A DNA stretch of 64,000 nucleotides from Sphingobium faniae (GCA_900100475.1 FMTU01000004.1:255501-319500), one strand, 5' to 3'; shown: positions 43,951 through 54,361, counted from the first letter of the stretch. Numbers and translations: made by a program. The notes: generated from the letters alone by a model not told the origin.

Positions 43951-44072
43951 CGGCGAGAGACGAAATCCGGGATTTCCCCCCTGTTATCCGGAAAGACGCT
44001 CTCGCCGCAAAGCGCTTCAAGGGCGCGATCGAGACCCCCGTTCCATGCCCCCGGAGCGGGGGTCTTACTTTT
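43951..44072 (+). ncRNA. Structured RNA candidate with intrinsic terminator ahead of xth
   Basis: CGGCGAGAG (43951-43959) pairs perfectly with CTCTCGCCG (43999-44007), closing a 39-base interior. A terminator stem AGACCCCCG (44032-44040)/CGGGGGTCT (44057-44065) followed by TTACTTTT ends the unit 80 bp before xth. No coding sequence fits. It could be an independent small RNA or the 3' end of the lolA transcript. I could not match it to 6S, tmRNA or SRP RNA. Confidence 0.45.
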
Positions 44073-44154
44073 GGGACGGGTACGCGCGGGCAACCATCTT
44101 CCATCCCTCGCGGCCGCCCTTGCACAGCGCGCCTGAGGGTCTTAGGGGATCAGC

Positions 44155-44952
44155 ATGTCGCAAACTCTCAGCATCGCTTCGTGGAATATCAATAGCGTCC
44201 GTGCCCGGCTTGAAATCGTCGAGCGTTTCCTGACCGAAGAATCGCCCGACATATTGTGCCTTCAGGAAACCAAGGTGGTGAACGACATCTTTCCGGCGGG
44301 TCTGTTCCGGAAACTGGGCTATCATCATCAGGTGCTGAACGGTCAGCCCATGCATCATGGCGTGGCGATCCTGTCCAAGGTGCCGATTCACGAGGACGAC
44401 CGTCTCGACTGGCAGGCCAATGGCGAAGCGCGTCATGTCGGCGTGCGGCTGGACAATGGCGTCCGGATCGAAAATGTCTATGTGCCCGCAGGCGGCGACG
44501 TGCCGGACCGGACGGTCAATCCCAAATTCGGGCAGAAGCTGGATTTTCTGGAGCGGATGATCGAGTGGTCGAGCGCGCTCGACAACAAGCCCACGATCCT
44601 GACGGGCGATTTCAACATCGCGCCGATGGAATGCGACGTGTGGAGCCACAAGCAGCTTCTGAACGTCGTCAGCCATACGCCGATGGAATGCGAGATCCTG
44701 GCGCGGTTGCAGGCGTCGAACGACTGGGTGGACATCGGGCGGAAATTCTTTCCGGCGCCCCAGCGGCTCTATACCTGGTGGAGCTATCGCGCGCGGGACT
44801 GGGCGGCTTCGGATCGCGGGCGGCGGCTCGACCATATGTGGATGACCGCCGATGTCGCCGAAAAGGCGGTCGATCATCGCGTCGCGGAGCCGATCCGGGG
44901 CTGGTTGCGGCCTTCGGACCATATTCCCATCATCACGAAATTCGCCTTCTGA
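44155..44952 (+). CDS. xth: Exodeoxyribonuclease III (AP endonuclease)
   Basis: 265 residues of the exonuclease-endonuclease-phosphatase fold. Metal ligand Glu is in LQETKV near 37-42, catalytic Asp/Asn in LTGDFNIAP near 149-157, and SDHIPI at the C terminus supplies the final Asp-His. It repairs abasic sites and 3' blocks. GGGGA lies before the ATG. The stop overlaps ribA (TGATG), so the two are co-translated. Confidence 0.95.
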   Translation: MSQTLSIASWNINSVRARLEIVERFLTEESPDILCLQETKVVNDIFPAGLFRKLGYHHQVLNGQPMHHGVAILSKVPIHEDDRLDWQANGEARHVGVRLDNGVRIENVYVPAGGDVPDRTVNPKFGQKLDFLERMIEWSSALDNKPTILTGDFNIAPMECDVWSHKQLLNVVSHTPMECEILARLQASNDWVDIGRKFFPAPQRLYTWWSYRARDWAASDRGRRLDHMWMTADVAEKAVDHRVAEPIRGWLRPSDHIPIITKFAF

Positions 44953-46016
44953 TGAGCGCGCGCGACGCAGCACGGGCGATAGACGCCCTGCGGCGCGGCT
45001 GGGCCGTGACGGTCCGGGCGGACGACGGCGCGCTGCGCCTGATGGCGATCGAGGGCGCGGACGCGGTGACGCTGGAGGATTTCGATCCGGCGGGGCAGGC
45101 CGATATCCTGATTTCGGCGGCGCGGGCGCAGACGCTCAAGCTCGCCAACCAGATCGCGGCGGCCGATCCCGACCTGCCCGTGCGGATCGGGCGCGCGCCG
45201 TGGATCGACGGCGATGTCGCCATGGCGATTGCCGATCCGGTGCGCGATCTGGCTTCGCCGCTCAAGGGACCGTTCATGGCGACCGCGCTGGGCGCGCCAG
45301 AGGCGGCGAAAGCGGCGCTGCGGCTGGCGCGGCTGGCGGGTATCCTGCCTGCCTATTTCGTGACCGGCGGCGGGCAGGGCGACGTCGAGGCGGAAGTCCG
45401 CGTCGAGGATATCGCAGCCTGTGACGATGCCGCGCATCTTGCCATCGCGACCCGCGCCCGTTTGCCCGTGGCGGCTGCGGAAGGCGCGGAGATCGTCGCC
45501 TTCCGCAGCCCGGACGAACCGCGCGAACATGTCGCGCTGGTCATCGGCAAGCGCAACGACAAGCCCCCGGTCGTCCGCCTGCATAGCGAGTGCCTGACGG
45601 GCGACGCGCTGGGCAGCCTCAAATGCGATTGCGGGCCGCAATTGCATCAGGCGCTGCACCAGATCGCGGACGCGGAATGGGGCGTACTGCTCTATCTGCG
45701 GCAGGAGGGGCGGGGCATCGGCCTCATCAACAAGCTGCGCGCCTATGCCTTGCAGGATCAGGGGTTCGACACGGTGGACGCCAATGTCCGGCTGGGCTTC
45801 GCCATCGACGCGCGCGATTTTTCAGTCGCGGCACGGATGCTGGACCTGCTCGGCATCGGATCGGTGCGGCTGCTCACCAACAATCCCGCCAAGGTCAAGG
45901 GGCTGGAGGCGGCGGGCATCAAGGTGGTGGAGCGCTTGCCCATCATCCTGCCCGCCAATCCGCATAATGAACGCTATCTGGCGACCAAGCGGGACCGCAC
46001 GGGCCATCAGCTATGA
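44952..46016 (+). CDS. ribA: GTP cyclohydrolase II with an extended N-terminal domain
   Basis: 354 residues from ATG 44952; E. coli RibA is only 196. The C-terminal half is canonical: zinc ligands C214-x10-C225-x-C227 ([17 protein letters not shown]), [11 protein letters not shown] and the [14 protein letters not shown] block. The first 150 residues ([18 protein letters not shown]) resemble the start of DHBP synthase (RibB) but lack the acidic RENEGD-type catalytic motif, so this looks like a degenerate RibB-like domain. It opens the GTP ring in riboflavin synthesis. It overlaps xth and the following ykuD-type gene. Confidence 0.93.
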   Translation: MSARDAARAIDALRRGWAVTVRADDGALRLMAIEGADAVTLEDFDPAGQADILISAARAQTLKLANQIAAADPDLPVRIGRAPWIDGDVAMAIADPVRDLASPLKGPFMATALGAPEAAKAALRLARLAGILPAYFVTGGGQGDVEAEVRVEDIAACDDAAHLAIATRARLPVAAAEGAEIVAFRSPDEPREHVALVIGKRNDKPPVVRLHSECLTGDALGSLKCDCGPQLHQALHQIADAEWGVLLYLRQEGRGIGLINKLRAYALQDQGFDTVDANVRLGFAIDARDFSVAARMLDLLGIGSVRLLTNNPAKVKGLEAAGIKVVERLPIILPANPHNERYLATKRDRTGHQL

Positions 46017-46513
46017 CCCTGATCCGTGTCGACAGCGCGGCGCGCCGCCTGCGCTTCGACGGGATCGAGCTGGATTGCGAGATCGGGCGCGGCGGCGCTT
46101 GCCCGGCTGCGGACAAGAGGGAAGGCGATGGATGCACGCCGCTTGGCCGCTGGCCGCTGCGGGGCGTGTTGCTGCGGCCCGGACGGGTCGATCCGGCGGG
46201 GCTGAAGCTGCCATGGCGCTGGATTCGCGAAGGAGATGGCTGGTCCGACGATTCCGCCGACCCGGCCTATAACCGCCCCGTTCGCCTGCCCTGCTCCTTT
46301 TCGGCGGAAAGCCTGTGGCGAAGCGATGACGCCTATGACGTGATCGTCGTCCTTGGTCATAATGACGCGCCGCCTGCGCCGGGCGCGGGCAGCGCGATCT
46401 TTTTCCACCTTCATGAAGGACGGCCGACGGCGGGCTGTGTCGCGGTGGCGCGGGAAGACATGCTGCGCCTGTTGCCGTTGCTCCATCCCGGCGACGGCAT
46501 GGAAATCGTCTGA
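46013..46513 (+). CDS. L,D-transpeptidase (YkuD) family protein
   Basis: 166 residues. The catalytic motif [14 protein letters not shown] (H134, C142) is of the HxxxxxxxxGC type of YkuD/L,D-transpeptidases, preceded by the VVLGHND strand. No signal peptide is evident, which is unusual for a peptidoglycan cross-linking enzyme; it may be exported another way, or the family member acts differently. The ATG overlaps the ribA stop (ATGA), making an xth-ribA-ykuD operon. Confidence 0.86.
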   Translation: MTLIRVDSAARRLRFDGIELDCEIGRGGACPAADKREGDGCTPLGRWPLRGVLLRPGRVDPAGLKLPWRWIREGDGWSDDSADPAYNRPVRLPCSFSAESLWRSDDAYDVIVVLGHNDAPPAPGAGSAIFFHLHEGRPTAGCVAVAREDMLRLLPLLHPGDGMEIV

Positions 46514-46539
46514 TCAGGCAATCGTCAGGCGTCTGGCGG

Positions 46540-49302
46540 TCAGGCGCGTTCCAGCGCCTTGCCGATCTCGTTTCCTGCCGCTTCGGTCAGGCGGCGTTCG
46601 AGCGTTTGCAGGCGTGTCTTGCTCTCGATTTTTCCACCCAGCAGGTCGGTCACGTAGAAAGTGTCCACCGCCCGCTCGCCATAGGTGGCGACATGGGCGC
46701 TGTGCACCGTCACTTTCGACTGGAACAGCGCGTTGGCGAGGCTGAAGAGCAGCGCGGGGCGGTCGCGGGCGTTGATTTCGATCACCGTGAAGCGGTTCGA
46801 CGCCTTGTTGTCGATCAGCACATTGGGCACGATTTCGAAGGTGTCGGCCCGCATCCGGTGCAACGGACGCGCGGCCAGCTTGGTGATGAGGCGGTGGCGG
46901 TTAGCGAGCGAATCCTCGATCGCGCGCCTGATCCTCTCCAGTTGTTCGGGACCGTGGAATGCGCCGCCCAGCGGGTCCTGCACCAGGAAATTGTCGATGG
47001 CGACGCCATCGCGCATGGTGTGGATGCGCGCGTCGATGATGTTGCCGCCCGCCAGATGGATCGCGCCCGCCACGCGGTAGAACAGGCCCGGATGGTCGGT
47101 CGCATAGACTGTCACCAGCGTCGCGCCGCGCTGCGGATAATATTGGGCGGCGATGGACAGGGGCGCGCCGCCAGCCTGCAGGATATGCTGGGCGTTATGG
47201 ACCAGGATGTCGAGCGGCTCGGCGATCCAATAGGCTTCGGGCAGCCGCTTCTTCAGCGCTTCGAAATCGTCGTCGGCCAGATCGAGCGCGCTCCACAATG
47301 CTTCCTGCTTCGCCAGCACGCGCTCGCTGCGCCCTTTCCGCTTGTGGCCCAGGCGCAGCACTTCTTCGGCCAATTCGTAAAGATCGCCCAGCAATTGCCG
47401 CTTCCAGCTATTCCAGACCCCCGGTCCCACCGCGCGGATATCCACCACCGTCAGGCAGAGCAGCAGCTTCAGGCGCTCGGGACTCTGGACGACTTCGACG
47501 AAATCGAGGATGGTCTTGTAGTCGGTCAGATCGCGCCTGAAGGCGGTGTCCGACATCAGCAGATGATAGCGCACCAGCCAGGACACGGTTTCGGTCTCCG
47601 CCGCCGTCAGGCCCAGCCGGGGGCAAAGTTCCAGCGCGATCTGCGCGCCCAGCACGCTGTGATCGCCGCCGCGCCCCTTGGCGATATCGTGCAGCAGCAC
47701 CGCGACATACAGCGTCCGGCGTGAAATCAGCTTCGCCATCAGTTCGGTGGAGCGCGGATGATCCTCCTGGAAATCACCCTTTTCGATGCGGGACAGCAGG
47801 CCAATGGCGCGGATGGTATGTTCGTCGACTGTATAATGATGATACATGTCGAACTGCATCTGCGCGACGACGCGGCCGAAATCGGGAATGAAGCGGCCGA
47901 AGACCGAGGATTCATTCATCCAGCGCAGCACATTTTCCGGGTCGCGCGGCGATGTCAGCACGTCGAGGAAGGCGGCGTTGGCGCGTGGATCGTTGCGCAC
48001 CGCTGCGTTGATCAGCACCGCATCGCGGCTGGCCGCGCGCATCGCGCTGGGATGGATGGCGAGCCGGTTGCGATCGGCCAGCGCGAAGATTTCGATCAGG
48101 CGGACCGGGTCCTGCTGGAAAAAATCGTCGCTGGGCAGGGCGATCCGGCCCCGGTCCAGCACGAACCCGTCCAGCTTTCTGGGACGACGGAAGAAGGAGG
48201 GGATGTAGCGCCGCCCCTTGGGCGCCATCTGGTCGTCCAGATGCGCCAGGAACACCGCCGTCAGATCGCCCACCGTCTTTGCGTTCAGGAAATAATAGCG
48301 CATGAAGCGCTCCACCCCCGACAGGCCGTGCCGCCCGGTGAAGTGCATTCGCGTCGCGGTTTCCAGTTGCAGGTCGAAGGTCAGCCGATCCTCCCCCCGC
48401 CCCGTGATCATGTGCAGGTGGCAGCGCACGGCCCAGAGGAAATCCTCCGCTTTCTGAAACTGGCGCAATTCGCTTTGCGTCAGCAGGCCGACATCCACCA
48501 GTTCGGCGACCGACCGCACGCGGTTCACATATTTGCCGATCCAGAACAGCGTATGCAGGTCGCGCAGCCCGCCCTTGCCTTCCTTCACATTGGGTTCGAC
48601 GACATAACGGCTGTCGCCCATGCGCTTGTGCCGCTCGTCGCGTTCGGCGAGCTTTTCCGTGACGAAAGCGCGGGCATTGCCCTGCATCACCTCCGCGTCG
48701 AAGCGTCTGGCGGTTTCCTCATAAAGGCTGCGGTCGCCCCAGATGTAGCGCGATTCCAGCAGGGCGGTGCGGACGGTGAGGTCGGTCTGCGCCATGCGCA
48801 TGGCTTCGTCGATGGAGCGGCTGCTATGCCCGACCTTCAGCCCCAGATCCCAGAGCGAATAGAGCATGGATTCGATGACCTGCTCGGTCCAGCCGGTCGG
48901 CTTCCATGGCGTGACGAAGGCGATGTCGACATCGCTATGGGGCGCCATCTCGCCCCGGCCATAGCCGCCGACGGCCACCAGCGCGATGCGCTCGCCGGTG
49001 CTGCGATTGCTGGCCGGATAGAGATGATGGGTAGTGGCGTCGTAGAGCAGCCGCAGGAGCTGGTCGATCAGGAAGGCGAAGGCGGTGACAGCTTCGCGTC
49101 CGCGCGTCGGCCTGGCTTCAAGGCGGCGGGCGACTTCCGTCCGTCCTGCCTCCAGCGCGGCCTTGAGTTCGCGGACGATTTCCCCACGCAGCCGCATCGT
49201 GTCGCTCCGGTGCTCCTGCGCCAGAAGCGTGATGCGGTCGGATATCGCGCGCCGGTCGATAATGGCCCGGCGCGATCCAAGAGCAGGGAATTGCATCACC
49301 AT
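46540..49302 (-). CDS. glnD: [Protein-PII] uridylyltransferase/uridylyl-removing enzyme GlnD
   Basis: 920 residues; senses glutamine and sets PII uridylylation. The nucleotidyltransferase domain has GGYGRGEM at 112-119 with D124-x-D126. The central HD domain has LLHDIAKGRGGDHS. Two C-terminal ACT domains (about 730-810 and 840-915) bind glutamine. The ATG at 49302 is followed by a second one two codons later. It is convergent with the ykuD-type gene and 11 bp downstream of mutS on the same strand. Confidence 0.96.
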   Translation of the reverse strand: MVMQFPALGSRRAIIDRRAISDRITLLAQEHRSDTMRLRGEIVRELKAALEAGRTEVARRLEARPTRGREAVTAFAFLIDQLLRLLYDATTHHLYPASNRSTGERIALVAVGGYGRGEMAPHSDVDIAFVTPWKPTGWTEQVIESMLYSLWDLGLKVGHSSRSIDEAMRMAQTDLTVRTALLESRYIWGDRSLYEETARRFDAEVMQGNARAFVTEKLAERDERHKRMGDSRYVVEPNVKEGKGGLRDLHTLFWIGKYVNRVRSVAELVDVGLLTQSELRQFQKAEDFLWAVRCHLHMITGRGEDRLTFDLQLETATRMHFTGRHGLSGVERFMRYYFLNAKTVGDLTAVFLAHLDDQMAPKGRRYIPSFFRRPRKLDGFVLDRGRIALPSDDFFQQDPVRLIEIFALADRNRLAIHPSAMRAASRDAVLINAAVRNDPRANAAFLDVLTSPRDPENVLRWMNESSVFGRFIPDFGRVVAQMQFDMYHHYTVDEHTIRAIGLLSRIEKGDFQEDHPRSTELMAKLISRRTLYVAVLLHDIAKGRGGDHSVLGAQIALELCPRLGLTAAETETVSWLVRYHLLMSDTAFRRDLTDYKTILDFVEVVQSPERLKLLLCLTVVDIRAVGPGVWNSWKRQLLGDLYELAEEVLRLGHKRKGRSERVLAKQEALWSALDLADDDFEALKKRLPEAYWIAEPLDILVHNAQHILQAGGAPLSIAAQYYPQRGATLVTVYATDHPGLFYRVAGAIHLAGGNIIDARIHTMRDGVAIDNFLVQDPLGGAFHGPEQLERIRRAIEDSLANRHRLITKLAARPLHRMRADTFEIVPNVLIDNKASNRFTVIEINARDRPALLFSLANALFQSKVTVHSAHVATYGERAVDTFYVTDLLGGKIESKTRLQTLERRLTEAAGNEIGKALERA

Positions 49303-49313
49303 CTGTCTCTTAT

Positions 49314-51980
49314 CTAACCCTCGTCCCGCGCCGCCGCCAGTTGTTTCAGCCTGTATATATGGTCCAGCGCGTCGCGCGGGGAAAGCGCGTCGGCGTCGAT
49401 GGCGTCGATCGCCTCGCGCAGGGGGTCGGCCGCCGCTTCCTCCTGCGCGGCGGCGGCGGCGAAAAGGGGCAGGTCGTCTAGGCCCGCCGCGATGCCGCCG
49501 GTCCTGGCCTTGCCCGCTTCAAGGCGCGCCAGCACGTCCTTCGCCCGCTTGAGCACGGCGGCCGGAAGCCCCGCAAGGCGCGCGACCGCAAGGCCATAGC
49601 TGCGGTCGGCCGGCCCCTGGGCGACTTCGTGGAGCAGGACGAGATCGCCCTTCCACTCGCGCGCGCGGACATTGTGGAGGGAAAGGGACGGCAGCGTTTC
49701 CGCAAGCCGCGTCAGTTCATGATAGTGGGTCGCGAACAGGCAGCGGCATCGGTTCACCTCATGCACCGCCTCCACCACCGCCCAGGCGAGGGCGAGGCCG
49801 TCATAGGTGGAGGTGCCGCGCCCTACTTCGTCGAGGATGACGAAGCTGTGCTGCGTCGCCTGCGACAGGATGGCGGCGGTCTCCACCATCTCCACCATGA
49901 AGGTGGAGCGGCCCCGCGCCAGATTGTCCGACGCGCCGACGCGGCTGAACAGGCGATCCACCAGTGTTAGCGTGGCCGCCTGCGCTGGCACGAACGCGCC
50001 TGCCTGCGCCAATATGACGATCAGCGCGTTCTGGCGCAGGAAGGTGGATTTGCCGCCCATATTCGGGCCGGTGACGAGCCAGAGCCGGTCGCCTTCGTGG
50101 AGGCGGCAGTCATTGGCGACGAAGGGCTGCCCTTCGCGGCGCAGCGCGTCCTCCACCACCGGATGCCGTCCGCCCACGATGTCGAGGCATGGCCCCGCGC
50201 CGTCCCCGACCACGAAATGCGGCCGCTGCCAGCCGCCTTCCGCCGCCCGTTCGGCGAGCGCCGCCGCCACATCCAGCCGGGCGAGCGCATCGGCGGCGCG
50301 GGCGATGTCGGTCTTGCGCGATAGGGTGGCGGAGATCAGCTCCTCCAGATGCGCGGTTTCGGCGACGAGGGCATGGGCGCCCGCCTGCGCGACGCGGCCC
50401 GCTTCCTCATGCAGGTCGATGGAGTTGAAACGCACCGCCCCGGCCAGTGTCTGCCGATGGGTGAAACCGCTGTCGGGCTGCATCAGCGTGTCGGCGGCGC
50501 GAGCAGGCACTTCGACATGATAGCCCAGCACGCCATTATGCCGGATCTTGAGCGAGGCGATGCCCGTCTGCTCGCGATAACGCGCCTCCAGCGCCGCGAT
50601 GGCGCGCCGCCCGTCCCCCGCCATGCGGCGCAGTTCATCCAGCGCGGGATCATATCCATCGGCGATATAGCCGCCATTGGCCGTTTCCGTGGGCGGACTG
50701 GCCACCAGCGCGCGGGAGAGGGCGTCGACCAGTTCGCCATGCCCGTCGAGCGCGGGAAGCAATTGCGCCAGCAGCACCGGCTGATCGGGCAACCGCCCCA
50801 GTCGCTCGCGCAGCAGCCGCGCTTCGCCAAGACCGTCGCGAAGCTGGCCCAGGTCGCGCGGGCTTCCCCGTCCCACCGCGATCCGGCCCAGGGCGCGCCC
50901 GATGTCCGGCAAGGCCCGCAGCGCCGCCCGCAACTGGTCGCGCAAAATGGCGTCGTCGTGGAAAAGCTGGACCAGACCCAGCCGTGCCTCGATCACGTGC
51001 TGGTCCATCAGCGGCGCGGCCAGATCCTGCGCCAGCAGCCGCGCGCCCGCGCCCGTCACCGTGCGGTCGACCGCGCCCAGCAGGCTTCCCGCCCGTGTCC
51101 CCGCCATGGTGGCGATGATCTCCAGACTCTCGCGCGTCGCGGCGTCGATGGCGACATGCGCGCCCCGCGTCTTGCGCAGCGGCGGCGCGAGGAAGGGCAG
51201 CTTGCCCTTGCCCGCATGGTCGAGATAGCCGATCAGGCCGCCCATCGCCGCCAGCTCCGCCCGGTCGAACTGGCCGAAACCGTCCAGCGTCGCGACCCCG
51301 AACAGGCGTTTCAAAGCTGCTTCCGCCCGGCTGCTGGAAAAGGCGGCCCGGTCGAAATCATGCGTATCGGGCAGGTCCGGCCCCATGCCTTCCGCCACCA
51401 CCGTTTCGCTCGGCCGCAGGCGCGCCAGTTCGGCAGGCAGGTCGGCGGCGCGCAACGTCATCGTCTCGAACCGCCCGGTCGAGATATCGGCGGCGGCAAG
51501 GCCGATCTCGTCCGAATCCTCGCTTCCGACTCTGGCCCCGACTCTGGCCAGCGCCACCAGCATATTGTCCCGCCGCGCGTCGAGCAGCGTCTCTTCGGTC
51601 AGCGTGCCCGCCGTGACGTAGCGCACGATGGCCCTTGCCACGAGCGTCTTGCCGCCCCGCGCTTTCGCCTCCGCCGGGGTTTCGGTCTGCTCGGCGATGG
51701 CGACGCGATGCCCGGCCTTGATCAGCCGCGCCAGATAGCTTTCCGCGCTGTGCGCCGGCACGCCGCACATCGGGATCGGCGCGCCCTGATGCTCGCCCCG
51801 GCTGGTGAGGGCGATGTCGAGCGTGGCCGCCGCCGCCTTCGCATCGTCGAAGAACAATTCGAAAAAATCGCCCATGCGGTAGAAGAGCAGGCAATCGCGC
51901 GCCTCGGCCTTGAGCGAAAGATATTGCGCCATCATGGGCGTGGGCTGGGAAGTGGAATTATCCTTCGATGCGCGCATCAT
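49314..51980 (-). CDS. mutS: DNA mismatch repair protein MutS
   Basis: 888 residues from ATG 51980 (MMRASKDNST), adjusted from a longer frame that crosses the divergent promoter; a start one codon later is equally possible. The mismatch-binding motif GDFFELFFDDA (Phe-x-Glu) is near 36-47. The ATPase has Walker A GPNMGGKST, Walker B VILDEVGRGTSTYDG and the HYHEL switch. It recognises mispairs behind the fork. It is divergent from the malic enzyme gene across about 119 bp. Confidence 0.97.
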   Translation of the reverse strand: MMRASKDNSTSQPTPMMAQYLSLKAEARDCLLFYRMGDFFELFFDDAKAAAATLDIALTSRGEHQGAPIPMCGVPAHSAESYLARLIKAGHRVAIAEQTETPAEAKARGGKTLVARAIVRYVTAGTLTEETLLDARRDNMLVALARVGARVGSEDSDEIGLAAADISTGRFETMTLRAADLPAELARLRPSETVVAEGMGPDLPDTHDFDRAAFSSSRAEAALKRLFGVATLDGFGQFDRAELAAMGGLIGYLDHAGKGKLPFLAPPLRKTRGAHVAIDAATRESLEIIATMAGTRAGSLLGAVDRTVTGAGARLLAQDLAAPLMDQHVIEARLGLVQLFHDDAILRDQLRAALRALPDIGRALGRIAVGRGSPRDLGQLRDGLGEARLLRERLGRLPDQPVLLAQLLPALDGHGELVDALSRALVASPPTETANGGYIADGYDPALDELRRMAGDGRRAIAALEARYREQTGIASLKIRHNGVLGYHVEVPARAADTLMQPDSGFTHRQTLAGAVRFNSIDLHEEAGRVAQAGAHALVAETAHLEELISATLSRKTDIARAADALARLDVAAALAERAAEGGWQRPHFVVGDGAGPCLDIVGGRHPVVEDALRREGQPFVANDCRLHEGDRLWLVTGPNMGGKSTFLRQNALIVILAQAGAFVPAQAATLTLVDRLFSRVGASDNLARGRSTFMVEMVETAAILSQATQHSFVILDEVGRGTSTYDGLALAWAVVEAVHEVNRCRCLFATHYHELTRLAETLPSLSLHNVRAREWKGDLVLLHEVAQGPADRSYGLAVARLAGLPAAVLKRAKDVLARLEAGKARTGGIAAGLDDLPLFAAAAAQEEAAADPLREAIDAIDADALSPRDALDHIYRLKQLAAARDEG

Positions 51981-52099
51981 CTGCGGATAGCGGCAACCGG
52001 CCGCGCAGGAAAGAGCGTGAAAAAGACGTTTCTCGCGCTTGCCCACAGGAGTGGGTTGCCGCTAGGGCAGGGCTGAGCGCAGCCGGAGATAACAGAACG

Positions 52100-54361
52100 A
52101 TGACAGAGAAGTCGAATGTGGAGTTTTCCGAGCGCGAGGCGCTGTTCTTCCATTCGACCGGCCGTCCCGGCAAGATCGAGATCATCGCCTCGAAACCCAT
52201 GGCGACGCAGCGTGACCTTTCGCTCGCCTATTCGCCCGGCGTCGCCGCCCCCGTCCTCGCCATCGCGAAAGACCCCGCCACCGCCTATGACTATACCGCC
52301 AAGGGCAATCTGGTCGCGGTGATCTCCAACGGCACGGCGATTCTGGGCCTTGGCAATCTGGGCGCGCTCGCTTCCAAGCCGGTGATGGAAGGCAAGTCGG
52401 TCCTCTTCAAGCGGTTCGCCGACGTGGATTCGATTGATATCGAACTCAAGACCGAGGATGTCGACCGGCTGATCGACGCGATCGAACTGATGGAACCGAC
52501 CTTCGGCGGCATCAACCTGGAAGATTTCAAGGCACCCGAATGCTTCATCATCGAACAGACGCTGAAAGAGCGGATGAACATCCCCGTCTTTCATGACGAC
52601 CAGCACGGCACGGCGATCATCGCGGCGGCGGGCGTCATCAACGCGGCGCTGCTGACCGGGCGAGAGATGAAGGATCTGAAAGTCGTGGTGAACGGCGCGG
52701 GCGCGGCCTCCATCGCCTGCACCGAACTGATCAAGGCGCTGGGCGTGCCGCACGATCAGGTCATCATGTGCGATAGCAAGGGCGTGATCTGGCAGGGCCG
52801 CACCGAAGGCATGAACCAGTGGAAGTCCGCTCATGCGGTGAAGACCGACGCCCGCACGCTGACCGAAGCGATGAAGGGCGCGGACGTGTTTCTGGGCCTG
52901 TCGGTCAAGGGCGCGGTGACGTCGGAGATGGTCCGGCACATGGCCGACAAGCCGGTCATCTTCGCCATGGCCAATCCCGATCCCGAAATCACCCCGCCCG
53001 AAGCAAGGGCCGCGCGTCCCGACGCCATCGTCGCCACGGGCCGTTCGGACTATCCCAATCAGGTCAACAATGTCCTTGGCTTCCCCTTCATCTTCCGCGG
53101 CGCGCTGGACGTGCGGGCGACGACGATCAACGAAGCGATGAAGGTCGCCGCCGCGCAGGCCATCGCCGAACTGGCCCGCGCGCAGGTGCCCGAAGAAGTC
53201 GCCAAGGCCTATGGCAAGTCGCAGAGCTTTGGTCCCGAATATATCATCCCCGCGCCTTTCGACCCGCGCCTGATGGAACTGGTGCCCTCCGCCGTCGCAC
53301 AGGCCGCGATGGACAGCGGCGTGGCGCAAAAGCCGATCGCGGACATGGCGGCCTATCGCCAGTCGCTCAAAGCCCGGCTCAACCCCACGACGTCAGTACT
53401 CAACAGCGTCTATGAAGCGGCCAAGGCCAATCCCAGGCGGGTGGTCTTCGCCGAAGCGGAAGAGGAAGTCGTGCTGCGCGCTGCCATCCAGTGCCGCGAG
53501 ATGGGCTATGGCACGCCGGTGCTGGTCGGCCGGGCGGAGGTCTATGACAAGTTGCGGGCGCTGGGCGTGCGCGATCCCGAGAGCTTCGAACTGCACAATA
53601 GCGTCAATTCGCCGCTGGTGCCGGAAATGGTCGACATTCTCTATGGCCGGCTCCAGCGCCGGGGCTATCTGCGCCGCGATTGCGAGCGGATGGTCAATCG
53701 CGACCGCAATATCTTCGGGTCGCTGCTGCTCAAAATGGGGCAGGCCGACACGATGATCACCGGCGTCACCCGGCCCTATGCCCAGACGCTGCGGGAAGTG
53801 AAGCGGGTGATCGATCCGGCGGCGGGTCACATCCCGTTTGGCATTCATGTCATGGTGTCGAAGAACCAGACCGTCTTCCTGGCCGACACGACGGTCCATG
53901 AACGGCCGAGCGCGGAAGAACTGGCGGACATCGCGGAAGGCACCGTGGCGGTTGCCCGCCGCATGGGGCATGACCCGCGCGTCGCCTTCCTCTCCTATTC
54001 CAGCTTCGGTAATCCGCCGGGCAGTTTCCTGGAAAATGTCCGCGACGCCATCCAGATCCTCGACGAGCGCGAGGTGGATTTCGAATATGAGGGCGAAATG
54101 TCGCCGGACGTGGCGCTTAACCCGGCGGTGATGAAGAATTATCCTTTCAGCCGCCTGTCAGGCCCCGCCAATATCCTGGTCATGCCGGGCTTGCAGTCGG
54201 CCAATATCTCCGCGAAGCTGCTGCGGGAACTGGGCGGCGCGACGATGATCGGGCCGATGCTGGTCGGCATGGAAAAGTCCGTGCAGATCGCGACCATGGC
54301 GTCCAGCGCTTCGGAACTGCTGACGCTGACGGTGCTGGGAGCGGGCGGCATCGCTCTTTGA
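52100..54361 (+). CDS. maeB: NADP-dependent malic enzyme with a C-terminal phosphotransacetylase-like domain
   Basis: 753 residues from ATG 52100. Malic domain (about 20-170) has AYSPGVAAPV, the NAD(P) domain has VVVNGAGAASIACTELI near 195, and NPDPEITPPEA is conserved. The C-terminal third (about 430-753) is a phosphate acetyltransferase-like regulatory domain (VFAEAEEEVVLRAA, NPPGSFLENVRDAIQIL), the hybrid architecture of proteobacterial MaeB. It decarboxylates malate to pyruvate for gluconeogenic growth, controlled by acetyl-CoA. Confidence 0.95.
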   Translation: MTEKSNVEFSEREALFFHSTGRPGKIEIIASKPMATQRDLSLAYSPGVAAPVLAIAKDPATAYDYTAKGNLVAVISNGTAILGLGNLGALASKPVMEGKSVLFKRFADVDSIDIELKTEDVDRLIDAIELMEPTFGGINLEDFKAPECFIIEQTLKERMNIPVFHDDQHGTAIIAAAGVINAALLTGREMKDLKVVVNGAGAASIACTELIKALGVPHDQVIMCDSKGVIWQGRTEGMNQWKSAHAVKTDARTLTEAMKGADVFLGLSVKGAVTSEMVRHMADKPVIFAMANPDPEITPPEARAARPDAIVATGRSDYPNQVNNVLGFPFIFRGALDVRATTINEAMKVAAAQAIAELARAQVPEEVAKAYGKSQSFGPEYIIPAPFDPRLMELVPSAVAQAAMDSGVAQKPIADMAAYRQSLKARLNPTTSVLNSVYEAAKANPRRVVFAEAEEEVVLRAAIQCREMGYGTPVLVGRAEVYDKLRALGVRDPESFELHNSVNSPLVPEMVDILYGRLQRRGYLRRDCERMVNRDRNIFGSLLLKMGQADTMITGVTRPYAQTLREVKRVIDPAAGHIPFGIHVMVSKNQTVFLADTTVHERPSAEELADIAEGTVAVARRMGHDPRVAFLSYSSFGNPPGSFLENVRDAIQILDEREVDFEYEGEMSPDVALNPAVMKNYPFSRLSGPANILVMPGLQSANISAKLLRELGGATMIGPMLVGMEKSVQIATMASSASELLTLTVLGAGGIAL

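Noticed and set aside
43868..44154. 6S RNA, tmRNA or SRP RNA in the lolA-xth gap
   Set aside because: Length and closing stem do not match the expected folds or signature sequences; left as an unnamed candidate.
43917..44195. 92-residue frame beginning in the lolA-xth gap
   Set aside because: It crosses a terminator and the xth start, lacks a ribosome site and has no protein-like pattern.
50349..52076. 575-residue plus-strand frame inside mutS
   Set aside because: Antisense shadow of mutS, with the same composition artefact.
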